Below are positions 16,091 through 25,723 of a DNA stretch of 64,000 nt, piece after piece. The notes beneath the pieces are model-generated. The model saw nothing but the letters and a program-made list of their open reading frames with translations, did no database searches and was not told the DNA's origin. The stretch's first letter is position 1; each line of letters opens with the position of its first letter. This stretch comes from Streptomyces chryseus (GTDB lineage Bacteria > Actinomycetota > Actinomycetes > Streptomycetales > Streptomycetaceae). Location of the stretch: NCBI RefSeq assembly GCF_014650755.1, contig NZ_BMVO01000019.1, positions 61,254 to 125,253 of the forward strand, read 5' to 3'. The position numbers and the translations under genes were made by a program.

Positions 16091-16576
16091 TCAGAGCTGC
16101 CCGCGCTCCCTGCGCTTGACCGCCGAGATCGCCCGGTTCGTCTCCCGCAGGTCCTGCTTCTCGCGCAGCGTCTGCCGCTTGTCGTACTCCTTCTTGCCCT
16201 TGGCCAGCGCGATCTCGATCTTGGCCCGGCCGTCCTTGAAGTACATCGCGAGCGGCACGATCGTGTGACCCGACTCCGACGTCTTGCTCTCCAGCTTGTC
16301 GATCTCCGCCCGGTTCAGCAGCAGCTTGCGCTTGCGCCGCGCGGAGTGGTTGGTCCAGGTGCCCTGCGAGTACTCCGGCACGTGCACGTTGTGCAGCCAG
16401 GCCTCGCCGCCGTCGAGCTGGACGAAGCCGTCCACCAGCGAGGCGCGTCCCTGGCGCAGGGACTTCACCTCGGTGCCGGTCAGGACCATGCCGGCCTCGT
16501 ACGTGTCGATGATGAGGTAGTCGTGTCGCGCCTTCTTGTTCTGCGCGATCAGCTTGCGCCCTTTTTCCTTAGCCAT
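16091..16576 (-). CDS. smpB: SmpB, tmRNA-binding protein
   Basis: This 161-residue SmpB binds the tRNA-like part of tmRNA and delivers it to stalled ribosomes in trans-translation. The OB-fold core (YLIIDTYEAGMVLTGTEVKS, then LVDGFVQL and WLHNVHVPEY) and the basic tail that mimics mRNA (GKKEYDKRQTLREKQDLRE) are intact. The ATG at 16576 begins MAKEKGRKLIAQNKKARHDY, as in other streptomycetes, though no strong Shine-Dalgarno is visible. It lies 108 bp upstream of ssrA and 18 bp after the processing-protease gene, so the three may be co-transcribed. Confidence 0.97.
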   Translation of the reverse strand: MAKEKGRKLIAQNKKARHDYLIIDTYEAGMVLTGTEVKSLRQGRASLVDGFVQLDGGEAWLHNVHVPEYSQGTWTNHSARRKRKLLLNRAEIDKLESKTSESGHTIVPLAMYFKDGRAKIEIALAKGKKEYDKRQTLREKQDLRETNRAISAVKRRERGQL

Positions 16577-16594
16577 AGTGCGGCCATTTTCGCA

Positions 16595-17767
16595 CTACGA
16601 CCCTCCCCCGAGGCCACTCAATACTGTCCGGGCCCGCTCCTGTGCCCGCTCGCTCACCGCGAGGTCCGGGCTGATGCCCCTCCCGTCGACGCTGTGGCCC
16701 GCCGGAGTCCGGTAGTGCCCGACGGTCAGCTCGGCCACGGAACCGTCCGGCAGGCGGCTCGGCATCTGCACCGAGCCCTTCCCGAACGTCCGCGAACCGA
16801 CGGTGACCGCCCGGCCACGGTCCTGCAGCGCCCCCGTGACGAGCTCCGCCGCGCTCATGGTGCCGCCGTCGACGAGGGCCACGACGGGACGCTCGGTGTC
16901 GCCGCCCGGCTCCGCGTACAGCGCGCGCTGCTCGCCCTCCATGTCGTACGTCGCCACCAGCCCGCCGTCGAGGAAGGCGGAGGCGGCGGTGACGGCCTCG
17001 GTGACGAGCCCGCCGCCGTTGCCGCGCAGGTCGAGGAGTACGCCGTGGTCCTTCGGCACGGCGCGGACCGCTTCGCGCACCCGCTCGCCCGAGCCCTTGG
17101 TGAAGGACGCCACCTTGATCAGCGTGGCGCCGTCCGCGAGCCGCTCGACGGTCACGGCCTCGGTGGTCAGCCGCGCTCGCCGCAGCCGCTCGTCCCACCG
17201 GCGCTCGCCGCGCTCCAGGCCGAGCACCACCGGGCTGCCGGCCTTCGCCGCGTCGCCGCCGTCTCCGCGCAGCAGCTGGACGACCTCGGTGACGGGGCGG
17301 TTCTCCACCGGGTGCCCGTCGATCGTACGGAGCCGGTCGCCCGCCCGGATACCGGACCGCTCGGCGGGGCCGCCGCGCTGCACCCTGGAGACCTCGATGC
17401 GGCCGTCCCCGGCGCGCTCGGCCCACAGGCCGACACCCGTGTACTCGCCGCCGAGTGCCTGCTCGAACTCCTCGTACTCCGCCGGGTCGTAGACCGCGCC
17501 CCACCGGTCCCCGCTGCGGCTGACGACCTCTTCGGCCGCCTCCTTGCCGGACTTGCCGTCCGCCATCGCCTCGGCGGCGGCGTCGGCCACCGCCTCGCGG
17601 TCGGCCGCGACCACGACGGAGCGCGCGGGGGCCGGGGGCGACTTCTCGTCCTCGCCCGGCCACGAGTCGGTGGCGGCGGCGGTGACGAGCACGATCGCGA
17701 AAACCAGTGTCAGGGCCGCCCCGCGGCGGACACCGCGGGGACGAAAGGTGACTTCAGGGCCCAACAT
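16595..17767 (-). CDS. C-terminal processing peptidase (S41 family)
   Basis: This 390-residue exported serine protease has an N-terminal signal anchor (about 15-32), a PDZ domain (about 120-190, with YTGVGLWAE and GGPAERSGIRAGDRL) and an S41 catalytic core. The catalytic serine is in DGGTMSAAELVTGAL and the general-base lysine in GSRTFGKGSVQ. CtpA-type enzymes trim or degrade extracytoplasmic proteins. The target here is unknown; proximity to ftsEX suggests a cell-wall role, which is inference. ATG 17767 lies 7 bases after a TAGACT -10 box, so the transcript is probably leaderless. It begins just downstream of the ftsEX terminator and is followed by smpB. Confidence 0.92.
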   Translation of the reverse strand: MLGPEVTFRPRGVRRGAALTLVFAIVLVTAAATDSWPGEDEKSPPAPARSVVVAADREAVADAAAEAMADGKSGKEAAEEVVSRSGDRWGAVYDPAEYEEFEQALGGEYTGVGLWAERAGDGRIEVSRVQRGGPAERSGIRAGDRLRTIDGHPVENRPVTEVVQLLRGDGGDAAKAGSPVVLGLERGERRWDERLRRARLTTEAVTVERLADGATLIKVASFTKGSGERVREAVRAVPKDHGVLLDLRGNGGGLVTEAVTAASAFLDGGLVATYDMEGEQRALYAEPGGDTERPVVALVDGGTMSAAELVTGALQDRGRAVTVGSRTFGKGSVQMPSRLPDGSVAELTVGHYRTPAGHSVDGRGISPDLAVSERAQERARTVLSGLGGGS

Positions 17768-17774
17768 GGCGCCG

Positions 17775-17780
17775 AGTCTA
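17775..17780 (-). promoter_or_regulatory. -10 box for leaderless processing-protease mRNA
   Basis: TAGACT on the minus strand ends 7 bases before ATG 17767, which places the transcription start at or next to the A of the start codon. The -35 region falls in the terminator hairpin of ftsEX and shows only weak similarity. Confidence 0.5.
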
Positions 17781-17792
17781 GGACAAACGAAG

Positions 17793-17824
17793 GGCGCCGC
17801 ACGGTCGGTTGACCGTACGGCGCC
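17793..17824 (-). terminator. Terminator of ftsEX
   Basis: A 14-base inverted repeat with one mismatch, GGCGCCGCACGGTC (17793-17806) and GACCGTACGGCGCC (17811-17824), is followed on the minus strand by TTCGTTTGTCC. Confidence 0.75.
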
Positions 17825-17835
17825 AGGGGCTCATG

Positions 17836-18753
17836 TCACACCTTGAGGTACTTGCGCAATGCCACGAACCCCGCGAGGGCGGGCATCAGGAGCGCGATCG
17901 CGAGCACCAGCGGGAGCTTGGCCAGCACCGCGTCCCAGCCGATGAAGTTGACGAGCGTCAGCTTGTCGGCCAGCGCCAGGCCGTGGTCGATCAGGAAGTA
18001 CCGGCCGACGAGCAGCATGCCGCAGGCGAAGACGCCGCCGATCAGGCCGGCGAACGCGGCCTCCATGATGAACGGCATCTGGATGTAGAAACTCGACGCG
18101 CCGACGAGCCGCATGATGCCGGTCTCACGCCGACGGCTGAACGCGGACACGCGCACGGTGTTGACGATCAGCATCAGGGCGATGACGAGCATCAGGGCCA
18201 TCACGCAGAGCGCGGCCACGTTCATGCCGTTCATCAGCTCGAAGAGGTTGTCCAGGATGCCGCGTTGGTCCTCGACCGACTGCACGCCGTCCCGGCCCTC
18301 GAAGGCGGTGGCGACCACCTTGTACTTCTCCGGGTCCTTGAGCTTGACCCGGTACGACTCCTGCATCTGGTCCGGGGTGATGGTGTCGGCCATCGACGTG
18401 TCCCCGAACTGCTCCTTGTAGTGCTTGAACGCCTGGTCGGCCGACTCGTACGTGACGCTCTCGACGATGTCCATCTTGTCGAGGTCGGTCTCGATCTCCT
18501 TCTTCTGCTCCGCCGTGACCGCTCCCTTGGAACACCTGGGGATGGTCTCGGCGTCGTTCTTGTTGCAGAAGAAGATGGAGACGTTGACCTTGTCGTACCA
18601 GTAGCCCTTCATCGTGCTCACCTGCTCGCGCATGAGCAGCGCCCCGCCGAAGAGGGCGAGGGAGAGGGCTACGGAGATGACCACCGCGAAGGTCATGGTG
18701 AGGTTCCGGCGGAGACCGACGCCGATCTCCGACAGGACGAACTGGGCGCGCAT
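17836..18753 (-). CDS. ftsX: FtsX, cell-division ABC-type membrane subunit
   Basis: This 305-residue FtsX has TM1 near the N-terminus (TMTFAVVISVALSLALFGGAL), a large extracellular domain (about 50-180) and three C-terminal helices (MNVAALCVMALMLVIALMLI, the stretch after SFYIQMPFIMEAAF, and a final one). FtsEX transmits ATP hydrolysis across the membrane to activate a peptidoglycan hydrolase (known in M. tuberculosis as RipC). The extracellular domain has a Cys pair (FFCNKND and PRCSKG) that may form a disulphide. ATG 18753 has AAAGGA upstream and follows ftsE by 9 bp. A strong terminator follows. Confidence 0.96.
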   Translation of the reverse strand: MRAQFVLSEIGVGLRRNLTMTFAVVISVALSLALFGGALLMREQVSTMKGYWYDKVNVSIFFCNKNDAETIPRCSKGAVTAEQKKEIETDLDKMDIVESVTYESADQAFKHYKEQFGDTSMADTITPDQMQESYRVKLKDPEKYKVVATAFEGRDGVQSVEDQRGILDNLFELMNGMNVAALCVMALMLVIALMLIVNTVRVSAFSRRRETGIMRLVGASSFYIQMPFIMEAAFAGLIGGVFACGMLLVGRYFLIDHGLALADKLTLVNFIGWDAVLAKLPLVLAIALLMPALAGFVALRKYLKV

Positions 18754-18762
18754 GGCGTCCTT

Positions 18763-19452
18763 TCAGTGCTGGTATCCGTAGACGCCGCGAGACTGGTCGC
18801 GCACGAGGCGGCCACCCTCGAGTTCGATGACGCGCTTGCGCATCTGGTCGACGATCTGCTGGTCGTGGGTCGCCATCACCACAGTGGTGCCGGTGCGGTT
18901 GATGCGGTCCAGCAGCTTCATGATGCCGACGGAGGTCTGCGGGTCGAGGTTGCCGGTCGGCTCGTCCGCGATCAGCAGCATCGGGCGGTTGACGAACGCC
19001 CTCGCGATCGCCACGCGCTGCTGCTCACCACCGGAGAGCTCGCCGGGCATCCGGTCCTCCTTGCCGCCGAGGCCGACGAGATCGAGGACCTGGGGCACGG
19101 ACTTGCGGATCTCGCCGCGCGACTTGCCGATGACTTCCTGCGCGAACGCGACGTTCTCCCCGACGGTCTTGTTGGGAAGAAGCCGGAAGTCCTGGAAGAC
19201 GGTGCCGAGCTGGCGCCGCATCTGCGGCACCTTCCAGTTGGACAGGCGCGCGAGGTCCTTGCCCAGGACGTGCACCATGCCGTGGCTGGCGCGCTCCTCA
19301 CGCAGCAGCAGCCGCAGGAAGGTTGACTTACCGGAGCCGGAAGAGCCCACGAGGAAGACAAATTCGCCCTTCTCGACCTCCAGGGAAACATCCCTGAGGG
19401 CGGGGCGGCTCTGCTTCGGGTAGGTCTTGGAGACGTTGTCGAATCGGATCAC
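18763..19452 (-). CDS. ftsE: FtsE, cell-division ATP-binding protein
   Basis: This 229-residue ABC ATPase has Walker A VGSSGSGKSTFLRLL, signature LSGGEQQRVAIARAF, Walker B LLIADEPTGNLD and the switch histidine in MATHDQQIV. It forms the cytoplasmic motor of FtsEX. The start is GTG 19452 (VIRFDNVSKTYPK), with little Shine-Dalgarno signal. FtsX is encoded 9 bp downstream. The 257 bp upstream to the divergent small-protein gene hold no other gene and no clear promoter boxes that I can assign. Confidence 0.97.
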   Translation of the reverse strand: MIRFDNVSKTYPKQSRPALRDVSLEVEKGEFVFLVGSSGSGKSTFLRLLLREERASHGMVHVLGKDLARLSNWKVPQMRRQLGTVFQDFRLLPNKTVGENVAFAQEVIGKSRGEIRKSVPQVLDLVGLGGKEDRMPGELSGGEQQRVAIARAFVNRPMLLIADEPTGNLDPQTSVGIMKLLDRINRTGTTVVMATHDQQIVDQMRKRVIELEGGRLVRDQSRGVYGYQH

Positions 19453-19709
19453 GGGTGCACCACGGTCGCCGGGAGTAGGTGAGCGTGACCATACGCGACG
19501 CGGGCAGGACCGCGCAGTCCGCGTACTGCGATGGGCGATTTATCACGGATCGGCACCGCATCGCGACCGGAACAGAACGGCCGTAACCCGACGGGGCGCG
19601 CCGGAACCCGCGCGAGCTGGCACAGTGGGAGGGGGAACAGTCACGTTCCCCTGAGCGTTGGCGGGAGAACGGCCGCAGGCGGCTCCGCCGCGCGGGAGGA
19701 GGAAAGCGC

Positions 19710-19904
19710 ATGACCTATGACCGACTGGTGTGCGCGAACTGCGCGGCGCCCGTGAACCAGGGCCGCTGCCCGGTCTGCCGGGCGAACAGGGCGAGGATGC
19801 AGCAGGAGGGCGGCCCGCTGGCGGGGCTGACCCCGGCGACGCTGGTGGTGCTGGTGGCCCTGCTGGTGGCCGCGGTGGCCCTGCTGGTGCACCAGACCGC
19901 GTAG
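19710..19904 (+). CDS. Small zinc-ribbon membrane protein
   Basis: This 64-residue protein has two CxxC pairs (CANC and CPVC, residues 8-11 and 20-23) that would bind one metal, followed by one membrane helix (about 40-60, TLVVLVALLVAAVALLV). A very strong ribosome-binding site (GGAGGAGGAAA) precedes ATG 19710, which argues for real translation. It is divergent from ftsE and isolated by a strong terminator at its 3' side. No function is known to me; a tail-anchored zinc ribbon could sense or scaffold at the membrane. Confidence 0.78.
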   Translation: MTYDRLVCANCAAPVNQGRCPVCRANRARMQQEGGPLAGLTPATLVVLVALLVAAVALLVHQTA

Positions 19905-19950
19905 ACCCCGCCGTACCGCTTCCACGGGCCCTCTGAGGGCCGACGAAGAC

Positions 19951-19997
19951 ACAAGAGAGGGGCCCGGGGCGCTGAGCGCGCCCCGGGCCCCTCTTGT
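19951..19997. terminator. Strong bidirectional terminator
   Basis: The arms ACAAGAGaGGGGCCCGGGGC and GCCCCGGGCCCCTCTTGT form a stem of about 20 bp with a short loop (one bulge) between two convergent genes, the small protein and the LAETG protein. Confidence 0.8.
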
Positions 19998-20010
19998 ACG
20001 CCTAAGCGGT

Positions 20011-20859
20011 TCAGGCGACCGTACGGCCGCTGACCAGGCGCGGCAGCATGCGGAAGCCGATGCCACCGGCGATCATCGTCGCGGCGCCGATGAGCAGGAA
20101 CGAGGTCTCGGCGGCGCCCGTCTCGGCGAGCTCCTCCTTGGCCTTGCCCTGCTCGACCGGCTTGGAGCCGGCGCTGTCGGTGTCGGTGTTGTCCTCGCAC
20201 TCGGCACCGTCGAGGTCGAGGGTGCAGGTACCGGCGTCGCCGTCGCCACCGCCGGTGGAGCCACCGGTCACGGTGCCGCCGTCGTCGTTGCCGCCGTTGC
20301 CGCCGCCACCGTTCCCGTTACCGCCATTGCCGCCGTTCCCGTTACCGCCGTTGCCGCCGGTGCCGTTCCCGCCATTGCCGCCCGGGTCGGTCGGGTCAGA
20401 GGGGTCGGTCGGGTCGGTGGGCGGGTCGACCGGGTCGGTCGGCGGGTCCACCGGGTCGGTCGGCGGGTCGACCGGGTCAGTGGGCGGGTCGACCGGGTCG
20501 GTCGGCGGGTCCACCGGGTCGGTCGGCGGGTCCACCGGGTCAGTGGGCGGGTCGACCGGGTCGGTCGGCGGGTCCACCGGGTCGGCGGGGTCCGCCGGGT
20601 CCGCGGGGTCGGCGGGGTCCGCCGGGTCCGCGGGGTCGGCCGGGTCGGCCGGGTCCGCAGGGTCGACCGGGTCGGCCGGGTCGGCGGCGATGGAGACGTC
20701 GACGCCCTCCTGGTCGACGCTGGCGTCGGCGCTCAGGCCGGCCACGTCGACACCGATACCGACGGCCGAAGCGGCGCCCGCGGCGGTCAGCGAAGCACCT
20801 GCGGCGATCACCGCACCGGCTGCTATACGCGCAACGCGGATCCGCGTCTTCTTGGTCAT
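20011..20859 (-). CDS. LAETG-type sortase-anchored surface protein with DPADP/DPPTDPV repeats
   Basis: This 282-residue secreted protein has a signal peptide (MTKKTRIRVARIAAGAVIAA, cleaved near ASA-VG), a repeat region of about 10 ADP triplets followed by eight DPPTDPV heptads, a glycine/asparagine-rich spacer (GGNGGNGNGG), a short Cys-containing segment (GTCTLDLDGAECEDN), and an LAETG sorting motif followed by a hydrophobic helix and a basic tail. LAxTG is the class E sortase motif of streptomycetes, so it is probably wall-linked. I chose ATG 20859, which gives a proper signal peptide, over the upstream 20949 frame. The Asp-rich repeats could bind cations or act as a wall-spanning stalk; function is unknown. 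No sortase gene is in this window. Confidence 0.85.
   Translation of the reverse strand: MTKKTRIRVARIAAGAVIAAGASLTAAGAASAVGIGVDVAGLSADASVDQEGVDVSIAADPADPVDPADPADPADPADPADPADPADPADPADPVDPPTDPVDPPTDPVDPPTDPVDPPTDPVDPPTDPVDPPTDPVDPPTDPVDPPTDPTDPSDPTDPGGNGGNGTGGNGGNGNGGNGGNGNGGGGNGGNDDGGTVTGGSTGGGDGDAGTCTLDLDGAECEDNTDTDSAGSKPVEQGKAKEELAETGAAETSFLLIGAATMIAGGIGFRMLPRLVSGRTVA
20405..20690. repeat. Coding tandem repeats of the LAETG protein
   Basis: A 21-bp unit (GGTCGGTCGGCGGGTCCACC and variants) is repeated about eight times, followed by about ten 9-bp GGGTCCGCC-type units. Variation is mostly at third positions, so the peptide repeat is under selection. The copy number is likely to vary between strains. 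Confidence 0.8.
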
Positions 20860-21081
20860 CTGGCTGCTACCCCCAGTAGCTGAATTCGTCAGTGGAGCAG
20901 CGCAAGGGGCGCCGGACACTGGGGGTTTGAAATTCGCCCCCCGTCGCACACGCCCCAGAGATACGCATGCCGCGCGTCAGCTTTGCCACTTTTAAAGGGA
21001 GCGTCAAGGTCATTGCGGGCGCGATGTCCGGATTGCAGGCACTTGCCCGTCGTACGAGCATACGACTGTGACACAAAACGC

Positions 21082-21106
21082 AACTGCCGCCTCAGCGGCG
21101 GCAGTT
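21082..21106 (-). terminator. Terminator of prfB
   Basis: AACTGCCGCC and GGCGGCAGTT are exact inverted copies with a TCAGC loop. On the minus strand they are followed by GCGTTTTGTGTC, a textbook intrinsic terminator 22 bp after the prfB stop. Confidence 0.85.
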
Positions 21107-21128
21107 ACTGTGTCGACAAAGCGAGTTT

Positions 21129-22235
21129 TTACTTCTCCTGCTGCTTGCGCCAGCGAATTCCGGCTTCCAGGAAGCCGTCGATCTCGCCGTCGAGAACCGC
21201 CTGCGGGTTGCCTACCTCGAACTCCGTACGCAGGTCCTTGACCATCTGGTAGGGGTGCAGCACGTACGAACGCATCTGATTGCCCCAGGAGTTGCCGCCG
21301 TCGCCCTTGAGCGAGTCCATCAGCGCCTGCTCCTCCTGGCGGCGGCGCTCGAGCAGCTTCGCCTGGAGGACGTTCATGGCGCTCGCCTTGTTCTGGATCT
21401 GCGAGCGCTCGTTCTGGCAGGACACCACGATGCCGGTCGGAATGTGCGTCAGACGCACGGCGGAGTCGGTCGTGTTGACGCCCTGGCCGCCGGGACCGGA
21501 CGCGCGGTAGACGTCGACCCGCAGCTCGGACTCGTCGATCTCGATGTGGTCGGTCTTCTCGACGACCGGCAGCACCTCGACGCCCGCGAAGGACGTCTGG
21601 CGGCGGCCCTGGTTGTCGAAGGGCGAGATGCGCACGAGGCGGTGCGTGCCCTGCTCCACGGAGAGCGTTCCGTAGGCGTACGGCGCCTTGACGACGAAGG
21701 TGGCGGACTTGATGCCGGCCTCTTCCGCGTACGACGTCTCGTAGACCTCGGTGGCGTACCCGTGGCGCTCGGCCCAGCGCAGGTACATGCGCATCAGCCG
21801 CTCGGCGAAGTCGGAGGCGTCGACGCCACCGGCCTCCGCGCGGATGTTGACGAGGGCCTCGCGCTCGTCGTACTTGCCGGACAGGAGCGTGCGCACCTCC
21901 ATCTCGTCCAGCGCCTTGCGGACGGAGACGAGCTCGGCCTCCGCCTCCACGAGGGTGTCGGCGTCGTCCTCCATCTCGGCGAGCTCGAAGAGCACCGAGA
22001 GATCGTCGATGCGGCTGCGGAGCGCCTCGGTCTTGCGCAGCTCGGCCTGGAGGTGGGAGAGCTTGCTCGTGATCTTCTGCGCGGCCTCCGGGTCGTCCCA
22101 CAGGGACGGGGCCGCGGCCTGCTCCTCGAGCACGGCGATATCGGCCCTCATCCTGTCGAGGTCCAGGACGGCCTCGATCGACCCCATGGTCGAGGAGAGG
22201 GACTTGAGCTCTTCGGATACATCGACGACTGCCAC
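21129..22235 (-). CDS. prfB: Peptide chain release factor 2
   Basis: This 368-residue RF2 recognises UGA and UAA and triggers peptide release. The SPF anticodon-like motif (ISPFDNQGRR) and the catalytic GGQ (GPGGQGVNTTDSAV) are present. The frame is uninterrupted, so there is no programmed frameshift of the E. coli type. The start is GTG 22235. It sits in the same orientation downstream of a Ser/Thr kinase gene with 70 bp between, and ends at a clear terminator. Confidence 0.97.
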   Translation of the reverse strand: MAVVDVSEELKSLSSTMGSIEAVLDLDRMRADIAVLEEQAAAPSLWDDPEAAQKITSKLSHLQAELRKTEALRSRIDDLSVLFELAEMEDDADTLVEAEAELVSVRKALDEMEVRTLLSGKYDEREALVNIRAEAGGVDASDFAERLMRMYLRWAERHGYATEVYETSYAEEAGIKSATFVVKAPYAYGTLSVEQGTHRLVRISPFDNQGRRQTSFAGVEVLPVVEKTDHIEIDESELRVDVYRASGPGGQGVNTTDSAVRLTHIPTGIVVSCQNERSQIQNKASAMNVLQAKLLERRRQEEQALMDSLKGDGGNSWGNQMRSYVLHPYQMVKDLRTEFEVGNPQAVLDGEIDGFLEAGIRWRKQQEK

Positions 22236-22305
22236 GGGTCCAGCGTAACGGCTGGGCGGCCGTACGTTCCCCTCCCCCGGGCGAGCGCCTTGTCACTCCC
22301 CCGGG

Positions 22306-23550
22306 CTACGGCTGGGAGGGCGCCGACTGCTCCGTGTCCTGCGGGGCCGGCTCCTGCCCCTCCCCCGTCGCCGCCAGCCAGCCGCCCACTCCTATCGCGG
22401 CGGCCACCAAGACGGCGGCTCCGCCGAGGACCAGGCGCCGCCTGCGCACGGCGTCCGGCTTGTTCCGGGCCGAGCCGGGGCGGCGCTGGCCCGCCGCCCG
22501 GGGGGCGCGGGCCGTTCCGCGCGCTCCGCCGGCCAGCTCGTCGGGGGCGGGGACGCGCATGCTCGTGTGGGTGTCGCGGTTGGAGTCCGGGGCCGAGCCG
22601 GGCACCAGGGGGACGGCGCCGCGGCGGCGCGGTTCGTCCGCGGAGAGGGCCTGCGGTTCGTCGTACGCCGGGTACGCCGCCTCCTCGTCCTCCGTGCCCG
22701 GCTCGTCCACGTCGAGCGGCGGCATCCCGGCGAGGAGCGGGAGCTGGTCGCGCAGGCGGGCGGAGAGCTCGGAGGCGCGCAGGCGGGAGGCCGGGGCCTT
22801 CGCCAGGCACTGGACGAGGAGCTGCCACAGCTCCTCGGGGATGCCGGGGAGGGGGACGACGGTCTCGGTGACATGGCGGCGCAGTACGGCGCCGGGGTGG
22901 CCGCCGCCGAAGGGGGTGAAACCGGCGAGCAGCTCATACAGCACGGTCGCGAGGGCGTAGATGTCGACGGCCGCGCGGGGCGGCAGGCCCTCGACGATCT
23001 CGGGGGCGAGGTAGTCGGGCGTACCGATGATCTTCGTGGCGCGGGTGCGGCGCGGGGTGTCGATGAGCTTGGCGACGCCGAAGTCGGTCAGCAGCGCGGG
23101 GTGCGCGCCGCCGGGCCCGAGCGGCCCCTCCATGTCCAGCAGGATGTTCTCGGGCTTCACGTCGCGGTGCACCACGCCGGCCGCGTGGGCGGCGGCGAGC
23201 CCGTCGGCGACGTCCGCCGCGATCGCGACGGCCGCCTCGGGCGCCAGGCGGCGCTCGCGGTCGAGCCGGGTCCGCAGATCCGTGCCGCGCACGAGGTCCA
23301 TCACCAGCGCCAGGTCGGTTCCGTCCACCACGAGATCGCGCACGCCGACGACACGGGGGTGGTCGAGTCCGAGCAGCGCGGTGCGCTCCTGGACGAAGCG
23401 TCCGACGAGTTCCTGGTCGGACGCGAGGTCCTCACGCAGGAGCTTGATGGCGACGGGCCCCTCGGGTCCGTCACCGAGCCACACCGTGCCGGCGCTGCCC
23501 CGTCCAAGGATCTGGTGGGCCGTGTACCGGCTGCCGATTTTCCGTGCCAA
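22306..23550 (-). CDS. Ser/Thr protein kinase, membrane-anchored
   Basis: This 414-residue Hanks-type kinase has its catalytic domain at about residues 9-270: GRGSAGTVW, VAIKLL (ATP lysine), HRDVKPEN (catalytic loop), DFGVAK and APEI. One membrane helix (RLVLGGAAVLVAAAIGVGG, about 367-385) lies near the end and leaves only about 27 residues outside, so there is no PASTA or other sensor domain. The start is TTG 23550, supported by GAGGGAGC 6 bases upstream. It is next to pkaA and the FHA/FtsK gene, suggesting one phosphorylation module. Substrates are unknown. Confidence 0.92.
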   Translation of the reverse strand: MARKIGSRYTAHQILGRGSAGTVWLGDGPEGPVAIKLLREDLASDQELVGRFVQERTALLGLDHPRVVGVRDLVVDGTDLALVMDLVRGTDLRTRLDRERRLAPEAAVAIAADVADGLAAAHAAGVVHRDVKPENILLDMEGPLGPGGAHPALLTDFGVAKLIDTPRRTRATKIIGTPDYLAPEIVEGLPPRAAVDIYALATVLYELLAGFTPFGGGHPGAVLRRHVTETVVPLPGIPEELWQLLVQCLAKAPASRLRASELSARLRDQLPLLAGMPPLDVDEPGTEDEEAAYPAYDEPQALSADEPRRRGAVPLVPGSAPDSNRDTHTSMRVPAPDELAGGARGTARAPRAAGQRRPGSARNKPDAVRRRRLVLGGAAVLVAAAIGVGGWLAATGEGQEPAPQDTEQSAPSQP

Positions 23551-23686
23551 GACTGCTCCCTCAGCGGCTGACGGTCGCCCTGAGGCTACGCGGGTGGGAG
23601 CGCTTCCGGAGCCGCGTACGGCGTCAACCTCGACTTCTGGGGGCGAAATCCACCCCCAGAAGTCGACAAATCAACGTACCCGGTTG

Positions 23687-25327
<1,641 letters not shown>

Positions 25328-25723
25328 GTCATGCGCTCCCTGCTGCTCGTGTCCTCGTGGTCCTGCGTGGTTCCGGGCGCTCGGCCCGTGGTTCCGCTCC
25401 ACTGTAGTGCCGCCCGTCCGCCTCCCACCGGGGCCGCTACCGAGGGTAGACGCGCTCCCCGCGCCGATGGTTGCCGAACGTGCGTACCGCATATGTCCAA
25501 CCCTGCACTTTTGCGCCCACAGCCGACCATTCAAGATCACTTAGAGGTGGCCGCGGGGCGTGTTGTCAGTGGCAGGTGCGAGGATGCCTGCAGCACGGAC
25601 TGTGGGGTCGGGAGCCCCGCGCCACGTGCCGACCTGTACCGGACGACGCGTCCGTGCCGGGTGGGGGGAATCACAGGGCGGCACCCCTGCCGGGCACCTC
25701 GCGCAGAAGGGACCGCTGACGCG
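25328..25723. other. Divergent promoter region, pkaA / FHA-FtsK gene
   Basis: This 396-bp gap carries no plausible ORF. It must hold promoters for both directions. The only specific signal I can name is the PafBC-like motif at 25563-25585; otherwise I see no long inverted repeat. Confidence 0.5.
25563..25585 (+). promoter_or_regulatory. Near-match to PafBC DNA-damage promoter motif
   Basis: TTGTCAGTG, 8 bases, then GAGGAT. The known motif is tTGTCRgtg-N8-TAnnnT, so only the first T of the -10 is off. It points towards the FHA/FtsK gene, about 140 bp upstream of its ATG. Confidence 0.4.

Noticed and set aside
20405..20690. CRISPR array
   Set aside because: The repeats are contiguous, 9 or 21 bp long, have no unique spacers and translate into DPADP/DPPTDPV peptide repeats.
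22100..22235. Programmed frameshift in prfB
   Set aside because: The frame is continuous from GTG to stop with no internal UGA or Shine-Dalgarno-like CUUU context.
25328..25540. N-terminal extension of PkaA
   Set aside because: The frame is open, but GTG 25327 has a ribosome-binding site and places the kinase fold at the N-terminus. The extension has no conserved features and would cover the divergent promoter region.
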